From Williamsia sp. (GTDB lineage Bacteria > Bacteroidota > Bacteroidia > Chitinophagales > Chitinophagaceae): a stretch of DNA of 64,000 nucleotides. Positions 1 through 10,297 of the stretch are shown here, in pieces. The position numbers were made by a program, and so were the translations under genes. The notes beneath the pieces were generated by a model that saw only the letters and a program-made list of their open reading frames with translations, was not told where the DNA came from and searched no databases. Positions within the stretch are counted from its first letter, which is position 1. Every line of letters starts with the position of its first letter. The stretch spans positions 124,001 through 188,000 of the forward strand of contig JADCRZ010000006.1 of the NCBI GenBank assembly GCA_015069695.1. Direction: 5' to 3'.

Positions 1-1
1 G

Positions 2-1507
2 TGCATCAACTTTATGAACCTCAGCACCGCACGATCAGAAAAGAGAGCAAAAGAAGTAGGCATACGCAAAACGGTCGGATCTATGCGCCAACAACTGATT
101 TACCAGTTCTTTAGTGAATCCTTCCTGGTTACCATTTGCTCGTTTGTCCTGGCAATTTTGCTGGTGGCCCTGGTGCTGCCCTGGTTCAACAATCTTTCGG
201 CAAAAGCCATGGCTTTACCATGGAACAGCATTTGGTTCTGGTCATTAAGCGCCGGTTTTATTTCCCTTACAGGATTAATGGCAGGCAGCTATCCGGCTTT
301 GTATCTTTCGTCTTTTGAACCGGTGAAAGTTTTAAAAGGAACATTCCGCGCGGGAAAATTTGCCAGCTTGCCCCGAAAAACTTTGGTGGTCGTCCAGTTC
401 ACGGTTTCTGTAGCGCTCATCATCAGTACGATCGTCGTTTATCGCCAGCTGCAGTTTGCGAAAGACAGGCCTGTTGGTTACAGCCCTGAAGGATTGATTA
501 CATTGGACATGAAATCGGATGAGTTTAAGGGCAAATATGATTTGCTCAGAACCGAATTGTTAAACACAGGTGCTGTAGCCGACATGTCTGAATCCATGGG
601 CAGAGTAACCGAAGTCGCATCCGGCAACAATGGATTTGATTGGAAGGGAAAAAGTCCGGACAAAGAAGAAAGCTTTGGCACACTGGCTGTAACACAGGAC
701 CATGGAAAAACGGTTGGCTGGCAATTTGTAGCGGGCCGTGATTTTTCAAGAACATTCAACAGCGACTCATCCGGCGTGGTGATCAATGAAGCCGCTGCAA
801 AATACATGGAATTAAAAAATCCTGTTGGAGAAACGATCACCTGGAAATGGCGCGACAATCAACCTGTTTCCTTCACCATTTTGGGTGTGATCAGGGATAT
901 GGTGATGGAATCGCCTTATAAACCCGTTGATCCCGCCCTGTTTTTTCTAAAGCCGCTGAATGGAGGTGTTAGCTGGGTCAACATCCGGATCAAGCCAGGT
1001 GCTGTCATGAACAAAGCGCTTCCAAAAATTGAGGCTGTGTTTAAAAAGCTTGTTCCATCAGTGCCGTTCGATCACCGGTTTGTGGAAGAAGATTATGCAG
1101 CAAAATTTGCAGCCGAGGAAAGGATTGGCAAGCTGGCGGGCTTTTTCAGCGCCCTGGCTGTATTTATTTCCTGCATGGGACTTTTTGGCCTTGCCAGTTT
1201 TGTAGCAGAGCAACGCACCAAGGAGATTGGCGTAAGAAAAATACTGGGTGCATCTGTATTTAATTTGTGGCGCCTTGTATCCAAAGAGTTTGTACTGCTT
1301 GTTACTATTTCTTTGTTCATTGCCACTCCCCTTGCATATTATTTCATGCACAACTGGTTGCAGAACTTCGAATACCGCGCAACGCTCTCCTGGTGGATCT
1401 TTGCTGCTGCCGGCATTGGTGCACTGGCAATCACGTTACTGACCATAAGCTTTCAGGCAATAAAAGCAGCCCTGGCGAATCCTGTGCGCAGCTTGAGAAC
1501 AGCGTGA
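2..1507 (+). CDS. FtsX-like ABC transporter permease, C-terminal part (5' end outside window)
   Basis: The reading frame is open from the window edge (residues INF precede the first ATG at 14), so this is the C-terminal two thirds of a MacB/FtsX-type permease, usually about 800 aa in Bacteroidota. Two motifs of the form EKRAKEVGIRK and QRTKEIGVRK mark the two FtsX cores, each followed by membrane helices. A long periplasmic MacB_PCD-like domain lies between them (roughly residues 160-350). Four clear hydrophobic segment groups are visible. The family exports or mechanotransmits lipoproteins, peptides or antibiotics in the inner membrane with a separate ATPase; the substrate cannot be read here. 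It ends about 147 bp before the SusC gene and is probably a separate unit. Confidence 0.9.
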   Translation, partial: CINFMNLSTARSEKRAKEVGIRKTVGSMRQQLIYQFFSESFLVTICSFVLAILLVALVLPWFNNLSAKAMALPWNSIWFWSLSAGFISLTGLMAGSYPALYLSSFEPVKVLKGTFRAGKFASLPRKTLVVVQFTVSVALIISTIVVYRQLQFAKDRPVGYSPEGLITLDMKSDEFKGKYDLLRTELLNTGAVADMSESMGRVTEVASGNNGFDWKGKSPDKEESFGTLAVTQDHGKTVGWQFVAGRDFSRTFNSDSSGVVINEAAAKYMELKNPVGETITWKWRDNQPVSFTILGVIRDMVMESPYKPVDPALFFLKPLNGGVSWVNIRIKPGAVMNKALPKIEAVFKKLVPSVPFDHRFVEEDYAAKFAAEERIGKLAGFFSALAVFISCMGLFGLASFVAEQRTKEIGVRKILGASVFNLWRLVSKEFVLLVTISLFIATPLAYYFMHNWLQNFEYRATLSWWIFAAAGIGALAITLLTISFQAIKAALANPVRSLRTA

Positions 1508-1568
1508 TTGACACATTCCCCGATGGTGCCCTGATTGATGGGCGGGATGAGTAATCTACCAGGTTTAT

Positions 1569-1576
1569 TAACTTTG
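1569..1576 (+). promoter_or_regulatory. Possible Bacteroidota -7 promoter element (TAACTTTG)
   Basis: TAACTTTG fits the Bacteroidota -7 consensus TANNTTTG and lies 78 bp upstream of the SusC start at 1654. No good -33 TTTG was found at the expected spacing, so the call is tentative. Confidence 0.3.
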
Positions 1577-1653
1577 CTGTAAACAGAAGGGTGGCATTGT
1601 AGTGCCATTACCTGGATGACGGACTGCATTTTTTAACTGCCAAAGACAACACT

Positions 1654-4600
1654 ATGAGATCAACTGCCGCTCGCCAAAGAAGATTTGGCGAGATTCTCTA
1701 TCTCCCAAAAGTCTGGAGAATCACAAAGATCACCCTGATCCTCGTTTTACTGGTGGCGCTGCAAACCAGCGCCAAAGAATCACCCCTGCGCATAAGCATG
1801 ACCGGGAACAAGCCTTCACCGGGGACAGTATTTAAACACGTTCATGCGACAGCTGCACCCGTGTTCAAAGATATTACCGGGAGGGTAGTCAATGAAAACG
1901 GTGAACCGGTAAGTGGGGCTACAATTGCTGTAAAGGAAACCAGCATCCGGACAACGACCAATGAGGCCGGATACTTTAGTTTGAAAGGCATTGACGAGAA
2001 CGCGGTTCTGGTTATTACCGCTGTCAACATCGAAACCTACGAAACAAGGGTCGGAAGCAGAACCAATATGGATGTTGCCGTAAAAACAAAAATAACCGCG
2101 CAGGAAGACGTAACGGTAATTGCCACCACAGGTTATCAGAATATATCAAGGGAAAGGGCCACGGGTGCCTATGATGTAGTAGGAAGAAGCGTGCTTGACA
2201 AAAGACCTGTGTCTAATTTGTCCACGGCCCTGCAGGGACTGATACCCGGCATGCAGGCCAAAGAAAATGCCGATGGCAGCTTTAACTTTTTGATCCGCGG
2301 CACCAGTACGCTCTACGCCGACAAAACACCCCTGGTAGTTGTGGACGGATTTCCGGTGAGCACCAGCAGCCCGAACAACAAAAACAATTTTTACGACATC
2401 AACCCCAATGATGTTGAATCGGTAACGGTCCTGAAAGATGCGGCGGCGGCTTCTATCTGGGGATCCAGATCTGCCAACGGTGTAATTGTAATCACGACCA
2501 AAAAAAGCAGGCGGAAAGGTCTTAATGTGGAAGCGAACGTTTTTTCAAGAGTGTCGAAGATGATCGATCTTGACCAGGTGCTTACACAGGCCAGTTCTGC
2601 CGATCAGGTGAAATATGAAAAGCTGGCATTTACCAATGAGTGGTTCTTTAATCAGTATGCCGGCGGCTTTACAGAGATCACCAAGCCGCTGACCCTGGCG
2701 CAGGAACTTCTCTTTGCCAATAAAAACGGCAAGATCACGGCAGCGCAAATGAATGCCGGTCTTGACAGCCTGAGCAGGATCAGCAACCGTGACCAGATCA
2801 GGGACCAGCTAATGCGGCGCGGTATACTTACGCAGGCAAACATCAATCTTTCAGGCTCAACAGAGCACAATAGAACCTATGCTTCCATACTGTATGAAAA
2901 TCAAAAAGAAGGTTTTCAGAAAAGCGGCTACAACCGTTTTCTCTTCAATTTCAACAACCAGTACCAGGCCGGCAATTTCTTAACACTTAGCCTGGGCGCC
3001 AATATTCAATACCGCAAACAGGAAACAAGCGGCGCTACGGTTGACGAGATACAACAACTGTCACCCTATGAAACGCTGCTCAACCCGGATGGCTCTTATT
3101 CTGCGAACCTCAATATATACAACAGGGAGCAGCTGGCACTTTTGCCCTTAAGCAAATTTCCCTACTCAGACTGGACCTATAATCTGCTGCGTGAAGTAAG
3201 AGGCAGGAACTTTACCAACGAAGACCTGAGCGCCCGCTTACAGGCCGGTATCAATATCCGGATTTTAAAAAGCCTGAACTTCGACTCGAGGGTTCAATAC
3301 GAACGCCAGAACAACGATTCTGCAACTTATAATAGTGAGGAAACTTTTTATGCAAGGAATCTGGTAAACAACCTGGTGGAATATGATAATACAACAAAAA
3401 ACGTCACCAAAGTATACCTGCCCAAAGGCGGAATTTTAAGATCCAATAATACAAGGCTTGAAAGCTACCTGGTAAGAAACCAGCTGAACTTCGGCCAGAA
3501 CTTTGCCGGCAAACACAACGTGACCGCCATCGCAGGTATGGAAGTATCCAGGTATCTTACTACAACGACCGCCTACCCTTATGTTTTCGGCTATTATCCG
3601 GACAAACTGCAAACCACCGTTCCCCAGTATGGCTATGGAAGCAGTGTGGATATTTTCAAGGACTTTCGTGGCAACAGCGGCGTTACGGTTCCCGGCAGTG
3701 CAACCACCTTTGGCTGGACCCTGAACAAATATGTTTCTTTTTACAGCAATGCTTCCTACACGTATGATGCGAAATATACCCTGAGCGGCAGCATCCGCAG
3801 CGATGCCTCCAATTACATTACAGATGATCCCAGCCTGCGCTGGTCGCCTTTCTGGTCGGTAGGCGGCATGTGGAATGCAAAGCGGGAATATTTTTTGGAG
3901 CATGTTGACCTCATCAACAGACTGAATATCCGGTTTACATACGGCCGCAACGGCAACCAGGAAAAATCAACTTCAACCAAAACACTTGTCAATACCAGCA
4001 CCACAGTCAGCTCCTCTACCGGAACCATCACAGCTACCATCACCGATAACGGCAACCCTTACCTGCGCTGGGAAAAAACCACCACTTCAGACCTGGGGAT
4101 AGACTTCGCGCTGTTCAGAAACAAGCTATCGGGCAAGATAGACCTGTATGATAAGCAGGGAACAGACATAACCGGCCTCAGGGCACTACCGGCCGCTACG
4201 GGCACCACCAGCCAGAAATTCAACAATGCCAAGATCGTTAACCGGGGTATTGAGATACAGGTAGGAACCGATGTAAAAATCCCCGGTACCGGCATCACCT
4301 ATGCTACATCGCTCAATTATGCTTACAACTACAACAATATAACAGACCTGTACTACCCGTCCCTATATGCCTTTGACATGCTGGGCAGTGTAACGAACAA
4401 TGTTTACACCAGTGCTTTTGTACAAGGCCGGCCTGTAGGCTCGGTTTACTCCTTTACTTACAGGGGCATGGTAAACGGCGTACCGCAGGTTTCAGGTCCT
4501 AAAGGCGTTTTGCAAACATTCAATGATGCCGCGCTGTACAACAGGGGACTGGGCCTGCAATTCCTGAATTATGAAGGCACCGCAGTGCCTCCGCATACAT

Positions 4601-5070
4601 TGGGCTGGTTCAGCAATTTCAGTGGTTATGGCTTTAACCTGTCTGTTTTATTTACAGGAAAATTAGGCGGTGTTTACCGCAATCCTGCTTTCAATTTTGC
4701 CACCACTGTAGGCTCCAGCAAAACGTTTGTAGACCGTTTCGTGGCGGATGTATTTGCAGGGGATCCAAACATCCCGGGTTTTGCCAACCCCAAGGAAACA
4801 CAAACTTATTTATGGGACCGCTACACGCCCTACTTAAGCGGGTTGGTGGAAAGCTCCTCCTACATCGAATGCAAGGAAATTACCCTGGGGTACAATGTGC
4901 CTGCTCCGGCAAGCAGGCTTTTAAAGATGAACAACATCAATGCCTTTGCGCAGCTTAGAAACCCGGGCATGGTTTGGCACGCGAACGGCAAAGGGTATAA
5001 TCCCGACTGGCTGCCCGGGCAAAACAGGCCTCTTGCTTCTTACACGCTCGGCTTGAATTTCAAACTTTAA
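1654..5070 (+). CDS. SusC/RagA-family TonB-linked outer membrane protein
   Basis: 1138 aa. After a basic N-terminus and a hydrophobic export signal (about residues 25-40) comes a carboxypeptidase-regulatory-like domain (DITGRVVNENGEPVSGATI, about 70-155). Next is the plug with the family signatures for RG(T/N)S, PLVVVDGFPV, NPNDVESVTVLKDAAAA.IWGSR and NGVIVITTK, then a large beta-barrel ending in Leu-Asn-Phe-Lys-Leu. No STN domain is evident. SusC proteins form the TonB-powered channel that imports large oligomers under a SusD lid. The stop codon is 4 bp before the SusD start, so the pair is translationally coupled. Two thioredoxin-fold proteins follow, a common arrangement, but the substrate is unknown. 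Confidence 0.96.
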   Translation: MRSTAARQRRFGEILYLPKVWRITKITLILVLLVALQTSAKESPLRISMTGNKPSPGTVFKHVHATAAPVFKDITGRVVNENGEPVSGATIAVKETSIRTTTNEAGYFSLKGIDENAVLVITAVNIETYETRVGSRTNMDVAVKTKITAQEDVTVIATTGYQNISRERATGAYDVVGRSVLDKRPVSNLSTALQGLIPGMQAKENADGSFNFLIRGTSTLYADKTPLVVVDGFPVSTSSPNNKNNFYDINPNDVESVTVLKDAAAASIWGSRSANGVIVITTKKSRRKGLNVEANVFSRVSKMIDLDQVLTQASSADQVKYEKLAFTNEWFFNQYAGGFTEITKPLTLAQELLFANKNGKITAAQMNAGLDSLSRISNRDQIRDQLMRRGILTQANINLSGSTEHNRTYASILYENQKEGFQKSGYNRFLFNFNNQYQAGNFLTLSLGANIQYRKQETSGATVDEIQQLSPYETLLNPDGSYSANLNIYNREQLALLPLSKFPYSDWTYNLLREVRGRNFTNEDLSARLQAGINIRILKSLNFDSRVQYERQNNDSATYNSEETFYARNLVNNLVEYDNTTKNVTKVYLPKGGILRSNNTRLESYLVRNQLNFGQNFAGKHNVTAIAGMEVSRYLTTTTAYPYVFGYYPDKLQTTVPQYGYGSSVDIFKDFRGNSGVTVPGSATTFGWTLNKYVSFYSNASYTYDAKYTLSGSIRSDASNYITDDPSLRWSPFWSVGGMWNAKREYFLEHVDLINRLNIRFTYGRNGNQEKSTSTKTLVNTSTTVSSSTGTITATITDNGNPYLRWEKTTTSDLGIDFALFRNKLSGKIDLYDKQGTDITGLRALPAATGTTSQKFNNAKIVNRGIEIQVGTDVKIPGTGITYATSLNYAYNYNNITDLYYPSLYAFDMLGSVTNNVYTSAFVQGRPVGSVYSFTYRGMVNGVPQVSGPKGVLQTFNDAALYNRGLGLQFLNYEGTAVPPHTLGWFSNFSGYGFNLSVLFTGKLGGVYRNPAFNFATTVGSSKTFVDRFVADVFAGDPNIPGFANPKETQTYLWDRYTPYLSGLVESSSYIECKEITLGYNVPAPASRLLKMNNINAFAQLRNPGMVWHANGKGYNPDWLPGQNRPLASYTLGLNFKL

Positions 5071-5074
5071 ACCA

Positions 5075-6553
5075 ATGATGATGCGACTGCAAAATATTAT
5101 CCTCCTATTCTTGGTTCTTGTTTCTTCGGGTTGTAAAAAATACCTCGCCGAAGAACCCAAAAAGCTGACCAGCCTGCAAACAACCGACCAGCTGGAAGCC
5201 TTGCTGGACAATGTTTCCGGCACCACTACCTACCCCTACGAAGCGAGCCCCACGGCAGCTTACTCAACAGATGATACGGAAATTCCGGCTGACGCTTACA
5301 AAAAGAATACGACGAAATTCTCTATTGAAAATTTATACTTCTATGTATGGAATGTAGACCAGATCGTAGGTGCAGCAGCCGATGCCTTGTGGAACGGCCA
5401 GTATAAGAACATCTTCCTTGCCAACCTGATCCTGGCCAATGTTGATGCGGTTACCGGCCCTGCCGATGTAAAGACAAAAATAAAAGCAGACGCTTATTTC
5501 CTGCGGGCTTACAGCTATTGGGTGCTGATCAACAATTACGCGCTGCCTTATACGACAGCCAATTTAACGACCCCTGGTGTGCCGCTCAAACTCACCACAA
5601 ATTATAACGAGCCACTGGCCCGTGCCAGCATGGGTGATGTATACAAACAAATAGAAACCGATGTAGCGGAAGCGCAAAAAATAGCGGTCACCGACGTTGA
5701 TCCGAAAAAGCCATGGCGGGTAAGCCAGAAAGCAATCGAAGGTTTTCTGAGCCGCTATTACCTGTTCCAGGAAAATTATGACAAAAGCCTTGAATACGCG
5801 AACAAAGCCCTGGGTTCGGCCAATGCCCAACTGGTTGACTTCAAGACCATTCTTCCCGGCCTTCCGGCTACCTATACCAATCCAACGGCAACCATCACCT
5901 ACAGTGAACTGAACGATTGGACGGCTGTCAAATATCTTTTCTGGAAGGAATTTTTGTATGCCCGCTATACATACCACAGCTCGCAGTGGTATGTGCCCAG
6001 CAGCAGCCTGCTTGCCCTGTATGATGCCGGAAAGGACCTGCGCTATAAAAACCTGATGATCCAAAACGGAGGCCGCCGCTTTACCGTGATCGATCCTGCC
6101 ATGATCCGGTACGATTTCTTTTCTGACGGCAGAAGCCTGCCTGCCGGACCTACCATCGCTGAAATGCTGTTGAACAAGGCAGAAGCGCTGGCCCGCAAGG
6201 GAGATGCCACTGGTGCACTGGCGGCGGTAAATACCCTGCGCGAAAAACGCATGAGCGTTTCCACACCACTAACGGCCACAGGCGATAACATTATACCGAG
6301 GGTACTCGAAGAAAGAAGAAGGGAAATGCCCTTTGCGATGCGCTGGTACGACATCCGCCGCTTTAGCGTAAACAATTATCCCGGTGATGATATTGCCATC
6401 ACCCGCAATTTCTTTCAGGTAAATGTGGGTGCGGTTGATGTAAACACGCCAAAGACATACACCCTGCCTGTAGGCAGCAAGCGCTATCTGATCCCGATCA
6501 ATGGCGTAGAGCTGGATGGCAGCCAGGGACAAATCAAGCAAAATGAATATTGA
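5075..6553 (+). CDS. SusD/RagB-family nutrient-binding outer membrane lipoprotein
   Basis: 492 aa. The signal peptide ends in the lipobox LVSSGC, with Cys followed by KK, as expected for surface SusD lipoproteins. The tetratricopeptide-like region is visible (KIKADAYFLRAYSYWVLINNY; DPKKPWRVSQKAIEGFLSR), and the C-terminal SusD signature is clear (EMLLNKAEALARKGD; LEERRREMPFAMRWYDIRR; YLIPINGVEL). It would act as the substrate-binding lid of the SusC immediately upstream. Its stop codon lies 25 bp before the TlpA-like gene, so the four genes 1654-9501 look like one operon. The substrate is unknown. Confidence 0.95.
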   Translation: MMMRLQNIILLFLVLVSSGCKKYLAEEPKKLTSLQTTDQLEALLDNVSGTTTYPYEASPTAAYSTDDTEIPADAYKKNTTKFSIENLYFYVWNVDQIVGAAADALWNGQYKNIFLANLILANVDAVTGPADVKTKIKADAYFLRAYSYWVLINNYALPYTTANLTTPGVPLKLTTNYNEPLARASMGDVYKQIETDVAEAQKIAVTDVDPKKPWRVSQKAIEGFLSRYYLFQENYDKSLEYANKALGSANAQLVDFKTILPGLPATYTNPTATITYSELNDWTAVKYLFWKEFLYARYTYHSSQWYVPSSSLLALYDAGKDLRYKNLMIQNGGRRFTVIDPAMIRYDFFSDGRSLPAGPTIAEMLLNKAEALARKGDATGALAAVNTLREKRMSVSTPLTATGDNIIPRVLEERRREMPFAMRWYDIRRFSVNNYPGDDIAITRNFFQVNVGAVDVNTPKTYTLPVGSKRYLIPINGVELDGSQGQIKQNEY

Positions 6554-6578
6554 TAGGCCCCACATAAAACAACCAACC

Positions 6579-7940
6579 ATGCTCCTGAAAAAACATATTG
6601 ACAAGCTCTTTATCCTTATCCTCGCGGTCATTTGCCAGACCGGGGCGGTGGCTCAATCAAAAACCGGCACCGTGTCGTTGGAAGGCATCCTGAAGAATTT
6701 CAATAACCAGGTAGAAGTGGAAGACATGTCCGACTTTCAATACCTGCGGCCGGCAACCGGAAAAAAAATGATCATCCCTGATTCTGCGGGCCATTTTACG
6801 ACCAGCTTCTCCCTGGAAGCGCCTGCTTATTTCCGGGTTGGCCGCAACCAATTGTATCTTTCACCAGGCGATAACCTGCATGTCTTTATTGACAAGGCCA
6901 ATCCCAACCTGGCCACTTTCCAGGGAAAAGGCGAGGAAGCCAATACCTATCTGAGGGGCACGCCCTTTCCCAAAGGCGGCTCGTTTTTAGAAGCCGGTTT
7001 GCTGATCAAGCCAGAGCCCGCCGGTACAATAGAGGCGATCATGAAAGCCGCTGCACTCAGAACAGCGCAACTCGATTCCGTAAAAGGCATCACTGCAGCG
7101 TTCAGGCGATTGGAAAAAGCAAGAATAAAAGCCGACATCATCAACAGCCTTTTAGCCGGCAATATTTATTCTGCCATCCGCCTGAAGTTAAAAGGTGACA
7201 GCGCCAAAGCATTCTCTGCAAAATACAACGCTGCGATACAACCTGCACTGGCAAAATACAGCAGCCAATTTGTTGACGCTTCCCTCATGCAGCTGGTGGT
7301 ATACAGGGATATAGCAGACACCCTGTTACATGAGCCCGGCAATGCGGCAGACAAGCAAAAGATCAAGGACTGGTATGAGGCGTCTGAGCTGGTGAATGAT
7401 ATGCGCAAGCTGAGCGACAAGCAGGCACTGGCTGCTTCCAGTTCAAAGATCGCTGCCATCAAAACACCTGCCTACAGAGAAGCAGCAGCCCAAACCCTGG
7501 CCAGCCTGCTCAAATTCGGCAAAGGCGATGAAGCCAGGTCTTTTACGGCAACGAATCTGGCGGGCGATAAAGTAAATTTGCAAAGCCTCAAGGGCAAAGT
7601 CATCTACCTGGATCTGTGGGCTACCTGGTGCGGGCCCTGCCTGGCAGAAATGCCCCATTACGAAGAGCTCAAAGAAAAATACAAGAACAACAGCCAGATA
7701 GTCTTTGTATCACTTTCTATTGATGATACAGAAGCGCCCTGGAAAAAAAATGTTGAATCCCGCAAGGCCGAAGGCATTCAATGGATCGTCAATCGCAATA
7801 TGCTGACCGACTACGAAGTGGTAGGCATTCCAAGAACGATCGTGATTGACAAGAATTTTAAAGTGGCCGACCTGAATGCACCGCTGCCTTCCGACAAGAA
7901 GACGATCGGATTGATCGATGGTTTGTTGCAGCAAAATTGA
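6579..7940 (+). CDS. TlpA-like thiol-disulfide oxidoreductase, exported
   Basis: 453 aa from the ATG at 6579. That ATG is preferred over the in-frame 6516 start because it begins directly at a signal peptide (LLKKHIDKLFILILAVICQ). The N-terminal 300 residues resemble the DUF4369-like and helical extension found in Bacteroidota TlpA proteins. The C-terminal thioredoxin domain starts near ARSFTATNLAG and carries the active site WATWCGPCLAEMP and the cis-Pro region VVGIPRTIVID. It probably reduces disulfides in the periplasm. It is co-directional with SusCD, and such TlpA genes often accompany SusCD pairs. Overlap of the longer ORF with susD argues for the later start. Confidence 0.9.
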   Translation: MLLKKHIDKLFILILAVICQTGAVAQSKTGTVSLEGILKNFNNQVEVEDMSDFQYLRPATGKKMIIPDSAGHFTTSFSLEAPAYFRVGRNQLYLSPGDNLHVFIDKANPNLATFQGKGEEANTYLRGTPFPKGGSFLEAGLLIKPEPAGTIEAIMKAAALRTAQLDSVKGITAAFRRLEKARIKADIINSLLAGNIYSAIRLKLKGDSAKAFSAKYNAAIQPALAKYSSQFVDASLMQLVVYRDIADTLLHEPGNAADKQKIKDWYEASELVNDMRKLSDKQALAASSSKIAAIKTPAYREAAAQTLASLLKFGKGDEARSFTATNLAGDKVNLQSLKGKVIYLDLWATWCGPCLAEMPHYEELKEKYKNNSQIVFVSLSIDDTEAPWKKNVESRKAEGIQWIVNRNMLTDYEVVGIPRTIVIDKNFKVADLNAPLPSDKKTIGLIDGLLQQN

Positions 7941-7980
7941 AAAAAAGCAATTGGTTTCTTAAAGCGTAAATAACAACAGT

Positions 7981-9501
7981 ATGATCCACGCAAATCTGAC
8001 AAAAGCAGGCATTTTTCTTTGTAAAAGCTGTTTGATAGCAATCAGTATCCTGGTTGTACGCAGCAGCAGCGCCCTTGCGAAAGAGCCACTTTTCACTGAC
8101 AGCCTGCAGCAGGTGCGTGCTGCGGTGGAAGGGAATATGGAGAGCATGGAGGCGCATGAAGCTTTTATAAAGGCGGTCGGTAAAAATGAAGCGCTGCTGA
8201 TCAGGCAGTATGATGCATGGATCAGGAAAAATCCTTCCTCAACGGTTTTGCCCCTGGCGATCGGTACGGCCTTGTATCAAAAGGAATCTCCTTTGGCCAA
8301 GCCTTATCTGTTAAAAGCCGTTGCGATTGATCCCAAACTGGCAAAAGGCTGGTTTATGCTTTCCATAGATGCCAGCCGCTGGGGCGATGAAGAAGCCGCC
8401 ATGAAATACATGGGCAAGGCCAGTGAGACAGACCCGGCAGATGCAGGATACGCATTTTATTACGCCATGGATTTTGAACCGCTTGATGGCGCTGTTTGGC
8501 GCACCAAATTATATGAACTGGCAAAGCGTTTTCCCGCCCATGAGCGCGGCGCACAGGGCCTGTACTGGCTGGCCACCCGGTCGCAGGACAGTGCCGAAAA
8601 AAGAACTGTTTACGAGTTGCTGCGCAGGTCTTATCCCCCTGAAAAATTTTCCTGGTCATCCAGCGGCATGAGTGGCCTGTATGATGTTTACCTGAAAGAC
8701 GCACCGGAAAAAGCCGCTGCCCTGGCCCGGGAAATGGGAACCGAAGATGGCTGGCCGGACAATGCTGTGCTTGCGGAAAAGGTTGTAAAACTGCGGAGCC
8801 TGTTAGCTGAAAACAAAGGGTCTGAAGCGCGGGAACTGGTGAAAAGCATCAAACTGCCACGCTATTCCACGGCTATTGACATGATGCAAATATTAAAATC
8901 AGCCGTGTACTTTGCCGCCGGAGATAAAGAAGGCGCCTACGATAGCCTGGTAAAGATCTACGCTAAAACGCCCTCTGTTGAGTTGAATAAAGCCTTGAAC
9001 AGCTATGCTGTCCAGTTAAACAAGTCAGCCGGCCAGGTTGAGGAGGATGTATGGAAGAAAAGAGAGGCGGCCGCGTATACCGCTCCTGCCTTTGAACTTG
9101 ATCAGTACCTGGTAAAAGGAAAAGCTTCTCTCGAAGATTTCAAAGGCAAAGTGGTGCTGCTCACCTTCTGGTTTCCCGGCTGCGGTCCGTGCCGCGGCGA
9201 GTTTCCGCATTTTGAAAACGTACTAAAGAACTACGACAAGAACAAGGTGGCCTATATCGGCATCAATGTGGTTCCTGAACAGGACGCTTATGTACTGCCT
9301 TTCATGAAGGGCACCAAGTATACCTTTATTCCGCTGCGGGCCACAGACCAATGGGCCATGCAAACCTACAAGGTAAGGGGCGAGCCCACAAATTTCCTGA
9401 TCGACCAGCATGGCAAGGTCGTATTCGCCAACTTTCGCATAGATGGCAGCAATGAACCAACACTTGCCCTGATGCTCAATTCAACACTGGAGCGTAAATA
9501 G
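7981..9501 (+). CDS. TPR-like protein with C-terminal TlpA/thioredoxin domain
   Basis: 506 aa with an N-terminal hydrophobic export signal (about residues 10-33, ending near SSALAKEP). The middle part is helical and repetitive, with tetratricopeptide-like units (PLAKPYLLKAVAIDPKLAKGW; EEAAMKYMGKASETDPADAGY). The last 140 residues form a thioredoxin-like domain with WFPGCGPCRGEFP as the redox motif and RGEPTNFLIDQHGKVVF as the cis-Pro region. It is probably a periplasmic redox partner of the preceding SusCD/TlpA proteins; the TPR part may bind a client. It lies 40 bp after the TlpA gene and ends at a hairpin shared with the convergent ebo operon. Confidence 0.85.
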   Translation: MIHANLTKAGIFLCKSCLIAISILVVRSSSALAKEPLFTDSLQQVRAAVEGNMESMEAHEAFIKAVGKNEALLIRQYDAWIRKNPSSTVLPLAIGTALYQKESPLAKPYLLKAVAIDPKLAKGWFMLSIDASRWGDEEAAMKYMGKASETDPADAGYAFYYAMDFEPLDGAVWRTKLYELAKRFPAHERGAQGLYWLATRSQDSAEKRTVYELLRRSYPPEKFSWSSSGMSGLYDVYLKDAPEKAAALAREMGTEDGWPDNAVLAEKVVKLRSLLAENKGSEARELVKSIKLPRYSTAIDMMQILKSAVYFAAGDKEGAYDSLVKIYAKTPSVELNKALNSYAVQLNKSAGQVEEDVWKKREAAAYTAPAFELDQYLVKGKASLEDFKGKVVLLTFWFPGCGPCRGEFPHFENVLKNYDKNKVAYIGINVVPEQDAYVLPFMKGTKYTFIPLRATDQWAMQTYKVRGEPTNFLIDQHGKVVFANFRIDGSNEPTLALMLNSTLERK

Positions 9502-9511
9502 GTAGGCCGGG

Positions 9512-9541
9512 TTGCCCATCTGCTGCGCTGCAGACGGGCAA
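9512..9541. terminator. Hairpin between convergent genes
   Basis: TTGCCCATCTGC pairs with GCAGACGGGCAA around a short loop, with one mismatch. It lies between the stop of the + strand TPR/TlpA gene (9501) and the stop of the minus-strand dehydrogenase (9547), so it may end transcripts from both sides. There is no strong T tract. Confidence 0.55.
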
Positions 9542-9546
9542 TCTGC

Positions 9547-10263
9547 TTACGGATTGGTAGAAAAGATACTTGCTTCCTTTACAAAGACCCGCCTGTTCAG
9601 CTTGAGTTGTGCCACAACCAGTTCCGCAAAGTCTTCGGCGTGCATCACCCGTTCAGGATCGCCCTTGATCAGGTCGGCACTGTAGGCCAAGTCTGTTACC
9701 ACAGTACTGGGCGCCATGGCCGTCACCCGGATATTGTGTTTGCGCACTTCCTGCATCAGGCTTTCAGTTAAGCCGAAAACCGCAAACTTGGAGGCACTGT
9801 AGGCACTGGTGGTGGCAGCACCTGTTTTACCCGCAGTAGAAGAAATATTGATGATATCGCCTGTTTTGCGTTCAATCATCGACGGTAGAACGGCGCGGGT
9901 GGTATAGTATACGCCAAACACGTTGATCCTGATCTGTGCTTCCCACACTTCAGGCTCCAGCTCCAGGAACTTGCCAAACGTACCCGTACCTGCATTGTTG
10001 ATCAGGATATCGATCTCGCCCAGGTTCTCCTTTATTTTCTCAACGGCAGCTTCTATTTCACTCCTGTTACTGACATCCGCAGTCGCATAGGCTGTTTTCA
10101 CCCCCTTGGCTGTTATTTCATCTGCCACAGCCTGGATGTCTTTTTCTGTTCTTGCTACCAGGCCCACATCTACACCTTCTGCTGCCAATGCCAGTGCAAT
10201 TGCTTTCCCGATCCCTTTACCGGCACCGGTTACCAACGCCTTTTTTCCTTTCAATGATTCCAT
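9547..10263 (-). CDS. Short-chain dehydrogenase/reductase (FabG-like)
   Basis: 238 aa, a classical SDR length. The NAD(P)-binding motif TGAGKGIG lies at residues 12-19, NNAG at 89-92, the catalytic Ser near 141, and YSASK with Tyr155 and Lys159. Sequence style is that of 3-ketoacyl-ACP reductase/sepiapterin-reductase-like SDRs, but the substrate cannot be assigned. It follows eboF by 34 bp in the same direction and is the last gene of the ebo operon, so it may modify the same unknown metabolite (inference); it is not one of the core six ebo genes. Confidence 0.93.
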   Translation of the reverse strand: MESLKGKKALVTGAGKGIGKAIALALAAEGVDVGLVARTEKDIQAVADEITAKGVKTAYATADVSNRSEIEAAVEKIKENLGEIDILINNAGTGTFGKFLELEPEVWEAQIRINVFGVYYTTRAVLPSMIERKTGDIINISSTAGKTGAATTSAYSASKFAVFGLTESLMQEVRKHNIRVTAMAPSTVVTDLAYSADLIKGDPERVMHAEDFAELVVAQLKLNRRVFVKEASIFSTNP

Positions 10264-10297
10264 GCTGTTTGTTTTAGGATTTTAAAGATAAAAACTA